NCBI GenBank assembly: GCA_001644445.1
Contig: LSTE01000082.1
Span: forward strand, 1 to 39,141
Direction of reading: 5' to 3'
Length of the DNA stretch: 39,141 nt
Source: Gammaproteobacteria bacterium SCGC AG-212-F23
Lineage (GTDB): Bacteria; Pseudomonadota; Gammaproteobacteria; DSM-16500
Each line of letters begins with the position of its first letter. The stretch's first letter is position 1. This document shows positions 1 to 6,819 of this stretch, piece after piece. The notes below the pieces were generated by a model. That model saw only the letters and a program-made list of their open reading frames with translations. It ran no database searches and was not told the DNA's origin. Made by a program: the position numbers and the translations under genes.

Positions 1-2
1 TT

Positions 3-1025
3 TTATTGCAGAAAGGCTATATTGTTCATGGTATTAAACGCCGTTCTTCATTATTTAATACAGATCGTATTGATCACTTGTATCAAGACCCCCATGTTAA
101 AAATCGCCAATTATTTTTACATTATGGGGACATGACGGATTCCACCTGTTTACTGCGCATCATTCAAGAATCGCAACCGGATGAAATCTACAATCTGGCA
201 GCACAAAGTCATGTCGCTGTTTCATTTGAGGAACCGGAATACACGGCGAATGCAGATGCTTTAGGTGCGTTACGTATTCTCGAAGCCATTCGTATTTTAA
301 AATTAGAAAAGAAAACGAAATTTTATCAAGCCTCTACTTCTGAATTATATGGTTTAGTGCAAGAAGTTCCACAAAGAGAAACTACGCCTTTTTATCCACG
401 TTCACCTTATGCAGTCGCTAAACTCTATGCTTATTGGATCACTGTCAATTATCGTGAAGCTTATGGTATTTATGGTTGCAATGGCATTTTATTCAATCAT
501 GAATCCCCTCTGCGCGGCGAAACATTTGTGAGCCGTAAAATCACGCGTGGACTTTCTCGCATTAAATTAGGTTTACAAGATTGCTTGTATATGGGAAATC
601 TGAATGCCAAACGTGATTGGGGACATGCGAAAGACTATGTAGAAATGCAATGGTTAATGCTACAACAAGACAAGCCTGAAGATTTCGTTATTGCAACAGG
701 TGTACAATACAGTGTACGCGATTTTATTAATGCTTCAGCACCTCACCTAGGCCTTAAAATTCGCTGGGAAGGCAGTGGTGAAAATGAAAAAGGTTATGAT
801 GAAAATGGTAAATGTATTGTTGCCGTCGATAAACGTTATTACCGCCCTACTGAAGTAGAATCTTTGTTAGGTGATGCAACTAAAGCCCATCAAAAACTAG
901 GCTGGAAACCTAAAATCACGTTTGAGCAATTAGTCTCAGAAATGGTTTACGAGGATTTACGTAGCGCGGAACGGGATGAGATGGTTAAGAAAAATGGTTA
1001 TCCGGTTTTTGATTATCACGAGTAA
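3..1025 (+). CDS. gmd: GDP-mannose 4,6-dehydratase (5' truncated by window edge)
   Basis: This is most of a GDP-mannose 4,6-dehydratase, the NADP-dependent short-chain dehydrogenase that converts GDP-D-mannose to GDP-4-keto-6-deoxymannose, the precursor of fucose, rhamnose and perosamine in surface polysaccharides. The reading frame is open to the window edge. The first visible residues ([16 protein letters not shown]) correspond to the segment just after the Rossmann glycine motif, so the true start and that motif lie upstream. The catalytic Thr/Ser-Glu segment STSELYG and the YxxxK segment YAVAKLYAY are present, as is the [12 protein letters not shown] block. The family is usually about 340-370 aa, so only a few tens of residues are missing. 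The C-terminus (NGYPVF plus a short tail) looks complete. A TTG at 6 is an internal codon, not a start. The gene is followed by a repeat element rather than another sugar-nucleotide gene. Confidence 0.95.
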   Translation, partial: LLQKGYIVHGIKRRSSLFNTDRIDHLYQDPHVKNRQLFLHYGDMTDSTCLLRIIQESQPDEIYNLAAQSHVAVSFEEPEYTANADALGALRILEAIRILKLEKKTKFYQASTSELYGLVQEVPQRETTPFYPRSPYAVAKLYAYWITVNYREAYGIYGCNGILFNHESPLRGETFVSRKITRGLSRIKLGLQDCLYMGNLNAKRDWGHAKDYVEMQWLMLQQDKPEDFVIATGVQYSVRDFINASAPHLGLKIRWEGSGENEKGYDENGKCIVAVDKRYYRPTEVESLLGDATKAHQKLGWKPKITFEQLVSEMVYEDLRSAERDEMVKKNGYPVFDYHE

Positions 1026-1034
1026 AAAGCACTA

Positions 1035-1260
1035 TTTAAGCAGGAGATCCCCGCTAAAAGCATGCGGGGATGACGAGTTGTGCCTTGCAGGGGCAAAGAT
1101 AAAAACAATGTTTTTCACTCTCTCTCCACAAGGCGTCGTCCCGCGGCTTGTCCGCGGGATCCAGAGTCTACTCGTTATTATTGCGGAGATTTTTCACCGC
1201 TCCCGTGAGATCTTCACCCGTCATCCCCGCATGCTTTTAGCGGGGATCTCCTGTTTAGCA
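1035..1260. repeat. MITE-like composite element, copy 1, terminal inverted repeats
   Basis: The left arm at about 1035-1073 (core CAGGAGATCCCCGCTAAAAG then CATGCGGGGATGAC) is repeated in inverse orientation at about 1220-1260. Each arm also contains its own short palindrome. Inside lie a small inverted repeat ATAAAAACAATGTTTTT and the hairpin CCCGCGGCTTGTCCGCGGG, which recurs at 31382-31409. A second copy with the same ends and the same first internal segment, but a different centre, lies at 20742-20980. No transposase is encoded, so this looks like a non-autonomous element. The exact left boundary is uncertain by a few bases. Confidence 0.8.
1134..1161. repeat. Palindromic repeat CCCGCGGCTTGTCCGCGGG, copy 1
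   Basis: A 28-bp GC-rich hairpin unit beginning CGTCGTCCCGCGG and ending CCGCGGGATC, nested inside the composite element. The same 28 bases occur at 31382-31409 in an unrelated intergenic gap, so this is an independent repeat unit inserted in, or captured by, the larger element. Confidence 0.75.
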
Positions 1261-1354
1261 AGGTTCCTACTGATAAAAACAAACTTGCTAACATAGGACA
1301 TTATTGTTTATGCTCACCTTTAAGGATAAGTATCTCAAAAAGGACAAACCGTGT

Positions 1355-2305
1355 ATGAATCTCCGCCACTGGCTATTATTTTTTTTCGCCTTACTGAGCG
1401 CCTCTCTTTGTTATGCAGCAGATAGTACAACAATCACTTTTCCACTTCCAACTAACATACCTCCACCTGGCGTACCCGCGACTCTAGTGACTGTCGTCGT
1501 CAAACACATCGCACAAAACGTTAGCCCGCAAAACGCTGTAAGTTGTCCTAAAGCACCTGCTAAAGATATTACGAACGGCACCTGGACAGGCAAAAGTCCA
1601 GTGAAAGATGGAACACTGGCTTCACGTGAAGTGTTTTACCCTTATGACTCAAATTATGTCGCAGGTTATCTTGTTTTTGATTGCTCGGAAACCTATTGGT
1701 CTACGGATCCTTATTACCTACAGCTTGCTAGCACGACCACCGTGCCATGTCAGAATGATATTTACACACCGTCTGTTTGTACTATCTTCGGAAAATCAAA
1801 TAATGTTATGAGCGGTGTGTTGCCTATACATTTTACAATAGATGTCCCTAAACAAGCCCAGATGGCAGCTTTCAATGCCCCTACGGGTGTTTTTATGGAG
1901 ACCGCTAGTTTTTATGCCCCTACACTTACCTTTGGTTTTCCAACAGATATTAACGGACGTACTTTTAGTTGGGGGACAGACTTCTCTGGTATTTATAATA
2001 TAGGGGCTGCCATGACCTTAGGACTCACATGGAATTCGCCATATGCGGCGACCCAAAGTACGCTTTGGATGAAATCAACTAATCAAGCGATTACCTCAAG
2101 TGCACCGCGTAATTATGTATGCCCTGGCCCTCTTGGTCATGGGATGCATTTAAACATTACTAATGATATGCTAGGCAAAACCTGCCACATAAAGTGCATC
2201 GATAGTCAATGGTCCACAGCAACAGTGCTAACAAATTACACTTATACCGCACCACTAATGTACTATTGCGAAGATGGCATCATGTTTACCAGCCCTCCCC
2301 TATAA
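1355..2305 (+). CDS. Exported Cys-rich protein of unknown function
   Basis: A 316-aa protein that I do not recognise. The chosen start is the ATG at 1355, because it is preceded by AAAAAGGA and opens a textbook signal peptide (MNLRHWLLFFFALLSASLC, then YAAD) with a likely cleavage after YAA. An upstream ATG at 1304 would put 17 charged residues ahead of the signal. The mature part is rich in Pro, Thr and aromatic residues and has eight cysteines, an even number compatible with disulfides in the periplasm or outside the cell. There are no membrane segments after the signal peptide, no lipobox and no catalytic motif that I can identify. It stands alone between a repeat element and the convergent sspB. 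It could be a surface or secreted host-interaction protein; that is inference only. Confidence 0.7.
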   Translation: MNLRHWLLFFFALLSASLCYAADSTTITFPLPTNIPPPGVPATLVTVVVKHIAQNVSPQNAVSCPKAPAKDITNGTWTGKSPVKDGTLASREVFYPYDSNYVAGYLVFDCSETYWSTDPYYLQLASTTTVPCQNDIYTPSVCTIFGKSNNVMSGVLPIHFTIDVPKQAQMAAFNAPTGVFMETASFYAPTLTFGFPTDINGRTFSWGTDFSGIYNIGAAMTLGLTWNSPYAATQSTLWMKSTNQAITSSAPRNYVCPGPLGHGMHLNITNDMLGKTCHIKCIDSQWSTATVLTNYTYTAPLMYYCEDGIMFTSPPL

Positions 2306-2318
2306 TTAAGAAGAGGTG

Positions 2319-2339
2319 AGGTCGCTTGAACACCGACCT
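2319..2339. terminator. Weak hairpin between convergent genes
   Basis: The arms AGGTCG (2319-2324) and CGACCT (2334-2339) form a 6-bp stem with a 9-nt loop in the 38-bp gap between the convergent exported-protein gene and sspB. The following T-run is short, so this is at best a weak terminator. Confidence 0.3.
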
Positions 2340-2343
2340 TTCA

Positions 2344-2751
2344 CTATTCAACGAGTCTTAGATGTGAAGCTTTTTTTGTCGTAGATTCAGCAAGAGTAGA
2401 CACAGTTTCCGTGATATTATCCATATCTCCTCCATCATCTGTTTCCTCATCCTCGAAAAACATACCTTGCCCGTTTTCTTCTGCGTAAATTGATTTAACC
2501 GCTTTCACAGGCACAGAAATCAAATGAATGACACCCGAAAAAGAAGCGCGGAACTCTACTCTCTCTTTGCCAATACTGAAATCGCGAATCGCATGCGGTG
2601 AAATATTTAAAATGATTTCATTATCTTCCACAAATTCTTGCGGAACTTTACAATGAGGAAAAGAGGTATCAATAACAAGTAAGGGTGTACATCGGCTATC
2701 AGCAATCCAATCATAAAACGCACGGATCAAATAAGGTTTATTGGATAACAT
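2344..2751 (-). CDS. sspB: ClpXP protease specificity-enhancing factor SspB
   Basis: A 135-aa SspB, the adaptor that tethers ssrA-tagged and other substrates to ClpX. The substrate-binding fold is recognisable from the N-terminal block RPYLIRAFYDWI-like sequence (here KPYLIRAFYDWIADSRCTPL), followed by the typical VPQEFVEDNEIILNISPHA and GVIHLISVPVKAVKSIYA segments. An acidic linker (FFEDEETDDGGD) follows, and the C-terminus is a short basic tail (LRLVE), matching the ClpX-binding tail of the family. The start is set at the ATG at 2751, preceded by AGGAATT; an upstream in-frame ATG at 2769 lies inside sspA and would add six unlikely residues. The gene follows sspA with a 10-bp gap, the usual sspAB operon. 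Confidence 0.93.
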   Translation of the reverse strand: MLSNKPYLIRAFYDWIADSRCTPLLVIDTSFPHCKVPQEFVEDNEIILNISPHAIRDFSIGKERVEFRASFSGVIHLISVPVKAVKSIYAEENGQGMFFEDEETDDGGDMDNITETVSTLAESTTKKASHLRLVE

Positions 2752-2761
2752 AATTCCTACC

Positions 2762-3409
2762 CTAGGCAATCTGTTCTTTGGTAACTCGTCTAACTTCTTG
2801 TTCAGCGTCGGTTAGACTTGCTTGAAATGCATCACGCGCAAAAATTTTATCGGTGTATTTTAGAATAGTTTTAGCCTCTGCAGGTAAGCTAATTCCCCAT
2901 AATGGTAAACGCCACAAAATAGGCGCGATACAGCAATCCACTAGAGAAAATTCTTCATTCATAAAAAAAGGCATACTGCCAAAAACAGGAGCTAATCTAA
3001 TTAAATTGCCACGCAATTCTTTTGCAGCTTCTTTAGCAGCATCAGGTTTACCCGTTTCAATCTGCCGAATCAAGCTACTCCATTCACGATCGATTCGGTA
3101 CATCATCAAACGCGATTTTGCACGTGCAACAGGATAAACAGGCATTAAGGGTGGATGCGGAAAACGTTCATCCAAGTATTCCATGATGATATTAGCATCA
3201 TACAAAACCAATTCGCGATCTACCAAGGTAGGTGTGGTACCATAAGGATTGAGTTCGAGTAAATCTTCCATTTTGTCATTGTTATCGACGTTAATCACAT
3301 CAACAGCAACGCCTTTTTCGGCAAGCACAATACGCACTCTATGGCTCATAATATCCAGCGCACTGGAATAAAGAGTCATCACGGATCTTTTATTTGTTAC
3401 AACAGCCAT
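2762..3409 (-). CDS. sspA: Stringent starvation protein A (RNA polymerase-associated GST fold)
   Basis: A 215-aa SspA. It has a glutathione-S-transferase fold: an N-terminal thioredoxin-like domain (about residues 8-85, with SHRVRIVLAEKG and the NPYGTTPTLVDRELVLYDA segment) and an all-helical C-terminal domain. In the family it binds RNA polymerase rather than glutathione and promotes stationary-phase, acid-stress and virulence gene expression. The segment ANIIMEYLDERFPHPPLMP is characteristic of the family. The start ATG at 3409 is preceded by GAGGTAATTT. It lies directly upstream of sspB. In Gammaproteobacteria the usual order is rplM-rpsI-sspA-sspB; here a 95-bp gap with a repeat and a tRNA-like fragment separates rpsI from sspA. 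Confidence 0.93.
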   Translation of the reverse strand: MAVVTNKRSVMTLYSSALDIMSHRVRIVLAEKGVAVDVINVDNNDKMEDLLELNPYGTTPTLVDRELVLYDANIIMEYLDERFPHPPLMPVYPVARAKSRLMMYRIDREWSSLIRQIETGKPDAAKEAAKELRGNLIRLAPVFGSMPFFMNEEFSLVDCCIAPILWRLPLWGISLPAEAKTILKYTDKIFARDAFQASLTDAEQEVRRVTKEQIA

Positions 3410-3426
3410 AAATTACCTCATGAGCT

Positions 3427-3452
3427 TTGGGGGACTAGGATTCGAACCTAGG
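3427..3452 (-). other. tRNA-like 3' fragment (T-arm plus acceptor strand)
   Basis: Read on the minus strand this is CTAGG-TTCGAAT-CCTAG followed by TCCCCCA: a 5-bp T-stem, a canonical 7-nt T-loop and a plausible 3' acceptor strand. There is no matching D-arm, anticodon arm or 5' acceptor strand; instead the upstream side is the repeat GTCATCCCTCGCTACGCTCG. It may be the remnant of a lost tRNA, an integration scar, or part of a tRNA-derived repeat. A chance hairpin cannot be excluded. Confidence 0.4.
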
Positions 3453-3456
3453 TTTA

Positions 3457-3481
3457 GTCCCGAGCGTAGCGAGGGATGACA
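3457..3481. repeat. CGAGCGTAGCGAGGGAT repeat, partial copy
   Basis: The sequence GTCCCGAGCGTAGCGAGGGA followed by TGAC is the head of the palindromic family seen in full at 10187-10265 and 17897-17974. Here only the first unit is present, abutting the tRNA-like fragment. Confidence 0.65.
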
Positions 3482-3504
3482 CGGTTATACTCCAGATGAT
3501 ACAA

Positions 3505-3942
3505 TTAACGTTTGGAGTATTGTGTGCCTTTTCTCGCTTTGTGTAAGCCTACTTTCTTACGTTCAACTTGACGAGCATCGCGGGTCAAATAACCTGCTTG
3601 TCGCAAAATCTTACGCAAAGCAAGAGCTCCACCACCTTGACCACCTGTCTCAGCATCACCTTCATCGTACTGCACTAAAGCACGCGCAATACCGTGACGA
3701 ATAGCGCCCGCTTGGCCGCTGATACCACCGCCTTTGACGGTCACAATGATATCAAATCTATCTTGTAACTGGGTCACTTCCAATGGTTGCTTAACAATCA
3801 TACGTGCTGTCTTACGCCCAAAATATTTATCTAGCGTACTCTCATTAACAGTAATATTTCCCTTGCCTGGTTTTAAAAAAACGCGTGCCGTTGATGTTTT
3901 ACGACGACCTGTACCATAGTAAACTTGTTGTTTCGCTGCCAT
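3505..3942 (-). CDS. rpsI: 30S ribosomal protein S9 (uS9)
   Basis: A 145-aa uS9, a 30S head protein whose C-terminal tail reaches the P-site tRNA anticodon. Family signatures visible: [16 protein letters not shown] near the N-terminus, [19 protein letters not shown] in the middle, [20 protein letters not shown] near the end, and the conserved C-terminal SKR. It is somewhat longer than the about 130-aa E. coli protein because of an internal Gly-rich stretch ([15 protein letters not shown]). It lies 5 bp downstream of rplM in the universal rplM-rpsI operon and probably shares its promoter at 4425-4453. Confidence 0.97.
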   Translation of the reverse strand: MAAKQQVYYGTGRRKTSTARVFLKPGKGNITVNESTLDKYFGRKTARMIVKQPLEVTQLQDRFDIIVTVKGGGISGQAGAIRHGIARALVQYDEGDAETGGQGGGALALRKILRQAGYLTRDARQVERKKVGLHKARKGTQYSKR

Positions 3943-3947
3943 TGTAA

Positions 3948-4385
3948 TTATTCCGTCCCAAGATCAAGTGGTTGTGGTTGTTGTGCTGCATGCGGGTGTT
4001 CTGCACCTGCATATACCTTTAATTTGCGGTACATAGCTCGCCCTAATGGGTTCTTAGGTAACATGCCTTTGATAGCGTGTTCTATGACGTGTTCTGGCTT
4101 CTTGGCTAATAATTTATCAAAAGTGGTTTCTTTAATACCGCCTGGATAGCCTGAATGGGTGTAATAAATTTTATCAGTTGACTTTTTTCCGGTCACTTTA
4201 ATTTGTTTTGCATTAATGACTACAATAAAATCACCTGTATCTACATTGGGTGTAAACTCAGGTTTATGCTTGCCGCGCAAGCGTTTAGCGATTTGGCTGG
4301 CAAGTCTGCCTAATGTTTTACCAGAGGCATCGACCAGATACCAGTTGTGGCTGGCAGTTTCTTTGGTTGCGTTATAAGTTTTCAT
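3948..4385 (-). CDS. rplM: 50S ribosomal protein L13 (uL13)
   Basis: A 145-aa uL13, an early-assembly 50S protein. Signatures: [25 protein letters not shown] near the N-terminus, [29 protein letters not shown], and the family hallmark [20 protein letters not shown] near the C-terminus. A short Gln/Pro-rich tail ends the protein. The start at 4385 gives the normal N-terminus (MKTYNA), with GGAAGAG about a dozen bases upstream. It is the first gene of the operon with rpsI. Confidence 0.97.
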   Translation of the reverse strand: MKTYNATKETASHNWYLVDASGKTLGRLASQIAKRLRGKHKPEFTPNVDTGDFIVVINAKQIKVTGKKSTDKIYYTHSGYPGGIKETTFDKLLAKKPEHVIEHAIKGMLPKNPLGRAMYRKLKVYAGAEHPHAAQQPQPLDLGTE

Positions 4386-4424
4386 CTGACAAGAGCTCTT
4401 CCATTAACAAAAAAATGAGCTCGA

Positions 4425-4453
4425 ATTCTATAGGAAATCAACAGAACAAGCAA
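4425..4453 (-). promoter_or_regulatory. Probable sigma70 promoter of rplM-rpsI
   Basis: On the minus strand TTGCTT (4453-4448), a 17-bp spacer and TAGAAT (4430-4425) precede rplM by about 40 bp. The resulting leader contains two copies of the self-complementary GAGCTC, which could pair to form a hairpin; L13 leaders are autoregulatory sites in other bacteria, but I cannot assign that here. Confidence 0.5.
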
Positions 4454-4534
4454 GATTTCTTTTGGGCATTGGTTTAAGATCCCTCTTTTTCAAATGGAGA
4501 AAATTCTACAACGTTTGTCTCTCTCATCCTAGAA

Positions 4535-4750
4535 ATCGCCGCACAAGTCAGTGAATAATTGTGTGTGTTGAGAATGGAGAAAGTAGGTATAGGTATTTGA
4601 AGCATGATTGGGAAAGTCGACAGGATGTCGACTTTAGGGAAAACAGGCCAGGGACTGGCCTTTTTTCCCGACCAATCATGCGGAAAATAGCTATACCTAC
4701 TTTCTCCAAATTCTCAACACTCACAATTATTCACTGACTTGTGCGGCGAT
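4535..4750. repeat. Long inverted-repeat (hairpin) element with internal stem-loops
   Basis: The arms 4535-4612 and 4667-4750 are near-perfect reverse complements over about 80 bases (ATCGCCGCACAAGTCAGTGA at the outer end; GCATGATTGG at the inner end), differing by a few substitutions and a small indel. The centre holds a perfect 10-bp stem AAAGTCGACA/TGTCGACTTT (4613-4635) and then AGGCCA-GGGAC-TGGCCT followed by six T (4645-4666), which has the form of an intrinsic terminator. No protein is encoded. It is either a non-autonomous mobile element or a structured RNA locus. Confidence 0.85.
4645..4666 (+). terminator. Terminator-like stem-loop inside the hairpin element
   Basis: AGGCCA, a 5-nt loop GGGAC, TGGCCT and a T-tract ending at 4666. 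No gene reads into it on the plus strand apart from whatever the element itself might transcribe. Confidence 0.5.
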
Positions 4751-4862
4751 CCCGCTTAAAGACAAAAAATCTCAATTGAAAAAATTTAAAAAAAACCTCG
4801 CAAAACTCTATAAATATGCTATTGTTATCTACGGTTAATATTGACTTTAAGAGGAATCAAAA

Positions 4863-5270
4863 ATGGCTTCAAAAAAAGCTTCTGCCAAAATGAAAAGGAA
4901 ATCCGGAAATGGTAAAGCAATGAAAAGAGCTTTATCCACCCCTAAAAAACCACCAGCGATCAAAGACCCTTTGAGCAAAGGCGCTATGATCAAGGCGATT
5001 ATGGATATGACAGAACTATCTAAACGAGAAGTCTCTGTTGTTCTAGAAACGTTAACCACATTGATCGAACACCATGTGAAATCAAAAGGCCCTGGCAAAT
5101 TTGTTATGCCTGGTCTGATGAAAATTGTTGTGGTTAAAAAGCCTGCGACACCTGCCCGTAAAGGCATCAACCCATTCACTGGCGAACCTACGGTTTTCAA
5201 GGCTAAACCAGCACGTAAGGTTGTAAAAATCAAAGCTCTGAAAAAATTGAAAGAAATGGCTATTCAATAA
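4863..5270 (+). CDS. HU-family DNA-binding protein with basic N-terminal extension
   Basis: A 135-aa HU/IHF-type nucleoid protein. The core runs from about residue 37 to the end: a dimerisation helix pair (SKGAMIKAIMDMTELSKREVSVVLETLTTLIEHHV), then the beta region and the DNA-binding arm, where the conserved RNPxTGE motif appears as GINPFTGEP (Arg replaced by Ile). Ahead of the core lies a 36-residue Lys/Ala/Ser-rich extension (MASKKASAKMKRKSGNGKAM...) absent from canonical 90-aa HU. Such Lys-rich tails resemble histone H1-like proteins of intracellular bacteria. The start ATG follows AGAGGAATC. The gene is monocistronic with a good terminator at 5292-5330. The family is clear; whether it works as general HU, IHF-like or a developmental nucleoid protein is not. 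Confidence 0.85.
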   Translation: MASKKASAKMKRKSGNGKAMKRALSTPKKPPAIKDPLSKGAMIKAIMDMTELSKREVSVVLETLTTLIEHHVKSKGPGKFVMPGLMKIVVVKKPATPARKGINPFTGEPTVFKAKPARKVVKIKALKKLKEMAIQ

Positions 5271-5291
5271 CACAAAGTTGTTATTCAAAAT

Positions 5292-5330
5292 AAAACCCTT
5301 GTTTTTGCGAAAAAAAACGAGGGTTTTTTA
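5292..5330 (+). terminator. Rho-independent terminator of the HU-like gene
   Basis: AAAACCCTTGTTTT pairs with AAAACGAGGGTTTT across a short loop, followed by a run of T. It sits 20 bp after the stop codon. Confidence 0.8.
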
Positions 5331-5336
5331 TTGCTT

Positions 5337-5433
5337 ATATTTTGCTGTCGTTTGCCCTCACCCCGACCCTCTCCCGCTGGAAATATATAGTATTTTTCAC
5401 TGTTACAGCGGCGGGAGAGGGTTAGGGTGAGGG
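5337..5433. repeat. CCCTCTCCCGCTG palindromic repeat, copy 1
   Basis: Outer arms CCCTCACCCCGACCCTCTCC (from 5355) and GGAGAGGGTTAGGGTGAGGG (to 5433) form a long imperfect hairpin in the gap between the convergent HU-like gene and glmM. The flank ATTTTGCTGTCGTTT is shared, inverted, with the copy at 9439-9616, so the repeat unit extends beyond the palindrome. It resembles the REP-like palindromes common in proteobacterial intergenic gaps. Confidence 0.75.
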
Positions 5434-5442
5434 AAAATCGAT

Positions 5443-6819
5443 TTATTTTGCTAATTCGGATTCAACGACTTCAGCGAGTTTTTTAGCGCAGTGAGTGACA
5501 GTAGTTTTGTCAGAGCCTTCTACCATGATGCGAACTAAGGGTTCTGTGCCAGAGCGACGGAGTAAGACTCGACCGGAATGGCCTAATTGCTTTTCTACTT
5601 CCGCTATCATTGCAGAAATTTTAGGTTTAGATGCAGGATCACAATTTTCTTTGACTTTTACATTCAATAATATTTGTGGGTATTTATGCAAACCCGATTT
5701 TAATTCTTGTAAAGATTTGCCTGTATGACGCATCACCGACAACACTTGCAAAGCTGAAATAATCCCATCACCCGTTGTTAAATTTGGTAAACACATCACA
5801 TGCCCAGAAGGTTCCCCGCCTAAACACCATTGACGTTTCCCTAACTCTAACATGATATGTCTATCACCTACGGGCACACGTGAAAATGCGATACCCAGGT
5901 CATTAAACGCATGTTCCAAACCTAAGTTAGACATCACAGTACCAACAACACCGCCTTTTAAAACACCTATCTTTTTACGATAATTAGCAATAATAAATAA
6001 AATTTCATCGCCATCTAATGTATGGCCTGCATGATCTACCATCACTAATCGATCACCATCACCATCCAGTGCTACACCTACATCTGCTTTTTCCGCCAAC
6101 ACTTGTTTTTGCAATGCTGCAGGTGATGTCGCACCACAATCTAAATTAATATTTAAACCATTCGGTTCAGTACCCATTTCAGTCACATGTGCACCTAATT
6201 CTCTAAAGACATTGGGCGCAATGTGATAACTTGCACCATTCGCACAATCCACCACTATCTTATAACCATTAAGCACAACATCAGAAGAAACTGTACTTTT
6301 ACAAAATTCGATATAACGTCCAGGTGCGTCAACAATACGTAATGCTTTACCTAATTTTTTAGAATCGACCGTCGTCATTTCTTGTTCTAATTGCTCTTCA
6401 ATAGCAAGCTCCAAAGCATCAGGTAATTTTGTACCCTGCGCCGAAAAAAACTTAATCCCATTATCATAATAAGGATTATGCGAAGCACTAATGACAATAC
6501 CCGCTTGTGCACGCAAGGTACGCGTTAAATAGGCAACAGCTGGTGTTGGCATAGGCCCCAACAAATGTACATCAACACCGGCTGCAGACAATCCTGCTTC
6601 CAGTACAGCTTCAAACATATAGTTTGAAATACGCGTGTCTTTACCAATTAATACTTTGCCGTGCCCTTGTCGTGCGAGCACAACCCCTACTGCCCAACCT
6701 AATTTTAAAATAAATTCAGGATTAATCGGAAAAGTACCGACGTGACCGCGAATACCGTCGGTACCAAAATATTTTCGTGAAGCTGTGTGATTATGATTAC
6801 GATTGCGTGTTTTTATCAT
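5443..6819 (-). CDS. glmM: Phosphoglucosamine mutase
   Basis: A 458-aa GlmM, converting glucosamine-6-phosphate to glucosamine-1-phosphate on the way to UDP-GlcNAc for peptidoglycan and LPS. Features in order: [10 protein letters not shown] (about 16-25), the phosphoserine loop SASHNP (111-116, active Ser 113), the Mg-binding loop DGDGDR (252-257), GGEPSGH for sugar recognition, and the phosphate-binding [13 protein letters not shown] near residue 425. The N-terminus is about 12 residues longer (His/Asn-rich) than usual, and the start overlaps the end of ftsH by 23 bp, implying translational coupling. In many Gammaproteobacteria folP lies between ftsH and glmM; here it is absent. Confidence 0.96.
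   Translation of the reverse strand: MIKTRNRNHNHTASRKYFGTDGIRGHVGTFPINPEFILKLGWAVGVVLARQGHGKVLIGKDTRISNYMFEAVLEAGLSAAGVDVHLLGPMPTPAVAYLTRTLRAQAGIVISASHNPYYDNGIKFFSAQGTKLPDALELAIEEQLEQEMTTVDSKKLGKALRIVDAPGRYIEFCKSTVSSDVVLNGYKIVVDCANGASYHIAPNVFRELGAHVTEMGTEPNGLNINLDCGATSPAALQKQVLAEKADVGVALDGDGDRLVMVDHAGHTLDGDEILFIIANYRKKIGVLKGGVVGTVMSNLGLEHAFNDLGIAFSRVPVGDRHIMLELGKRQWCLGGEPSGHVMCLPNLTTGDGIISALQVLSVMRHTGKSLQELKSGLHKYPQILLNVKVKENCDPASKPKISAMIAEVEKQLGHSGRVLLRRSGTEPLVRIMVEGSDKTTVTHCAKKLAEVVESELAK

Larger units (their letters stand above)
1026..1354. other. Intergenic region filled by a repeat element
   Basis: This 329-bp gap between gmd and the exported protein is largely occupied by the composite inverted-repeat element at about 1035-1260. 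An open frame through it (from 976) is a by-product of the GC-rich palindromes and has no family resemblance. The last 90 bp are AT-rich and carry the ribosome binding site of the next gene. No other gene is visible. Confidence 0.7.
4386..4862. other. Intergenic region: rplM promoter, hairpin element, HU-like gene leader
   Basis: This 477-bp gap holds the minus-strand rplM promoter (4425-4453), a 216-bp near-perfect inverted repeat (4535-4750), and about 110 bp of very AT-rich leader before the HU-like gene. No further coding sequence is visible. Confidence 0.7.

Noticed and set aside
976-1296. Open frame of 106 codons after gmd
   Set aside because: It starts inside gmd in another frame and runs through GC-rich palindromes; no ribosome binding site and no protein-like composition.
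4535-4750. CRISPR-like or tandem-repeat array
   Set aside because: The repeats are two inverted arms, not regularly spaced direct repeats; no CRISPR array is seen anywhere in the window.
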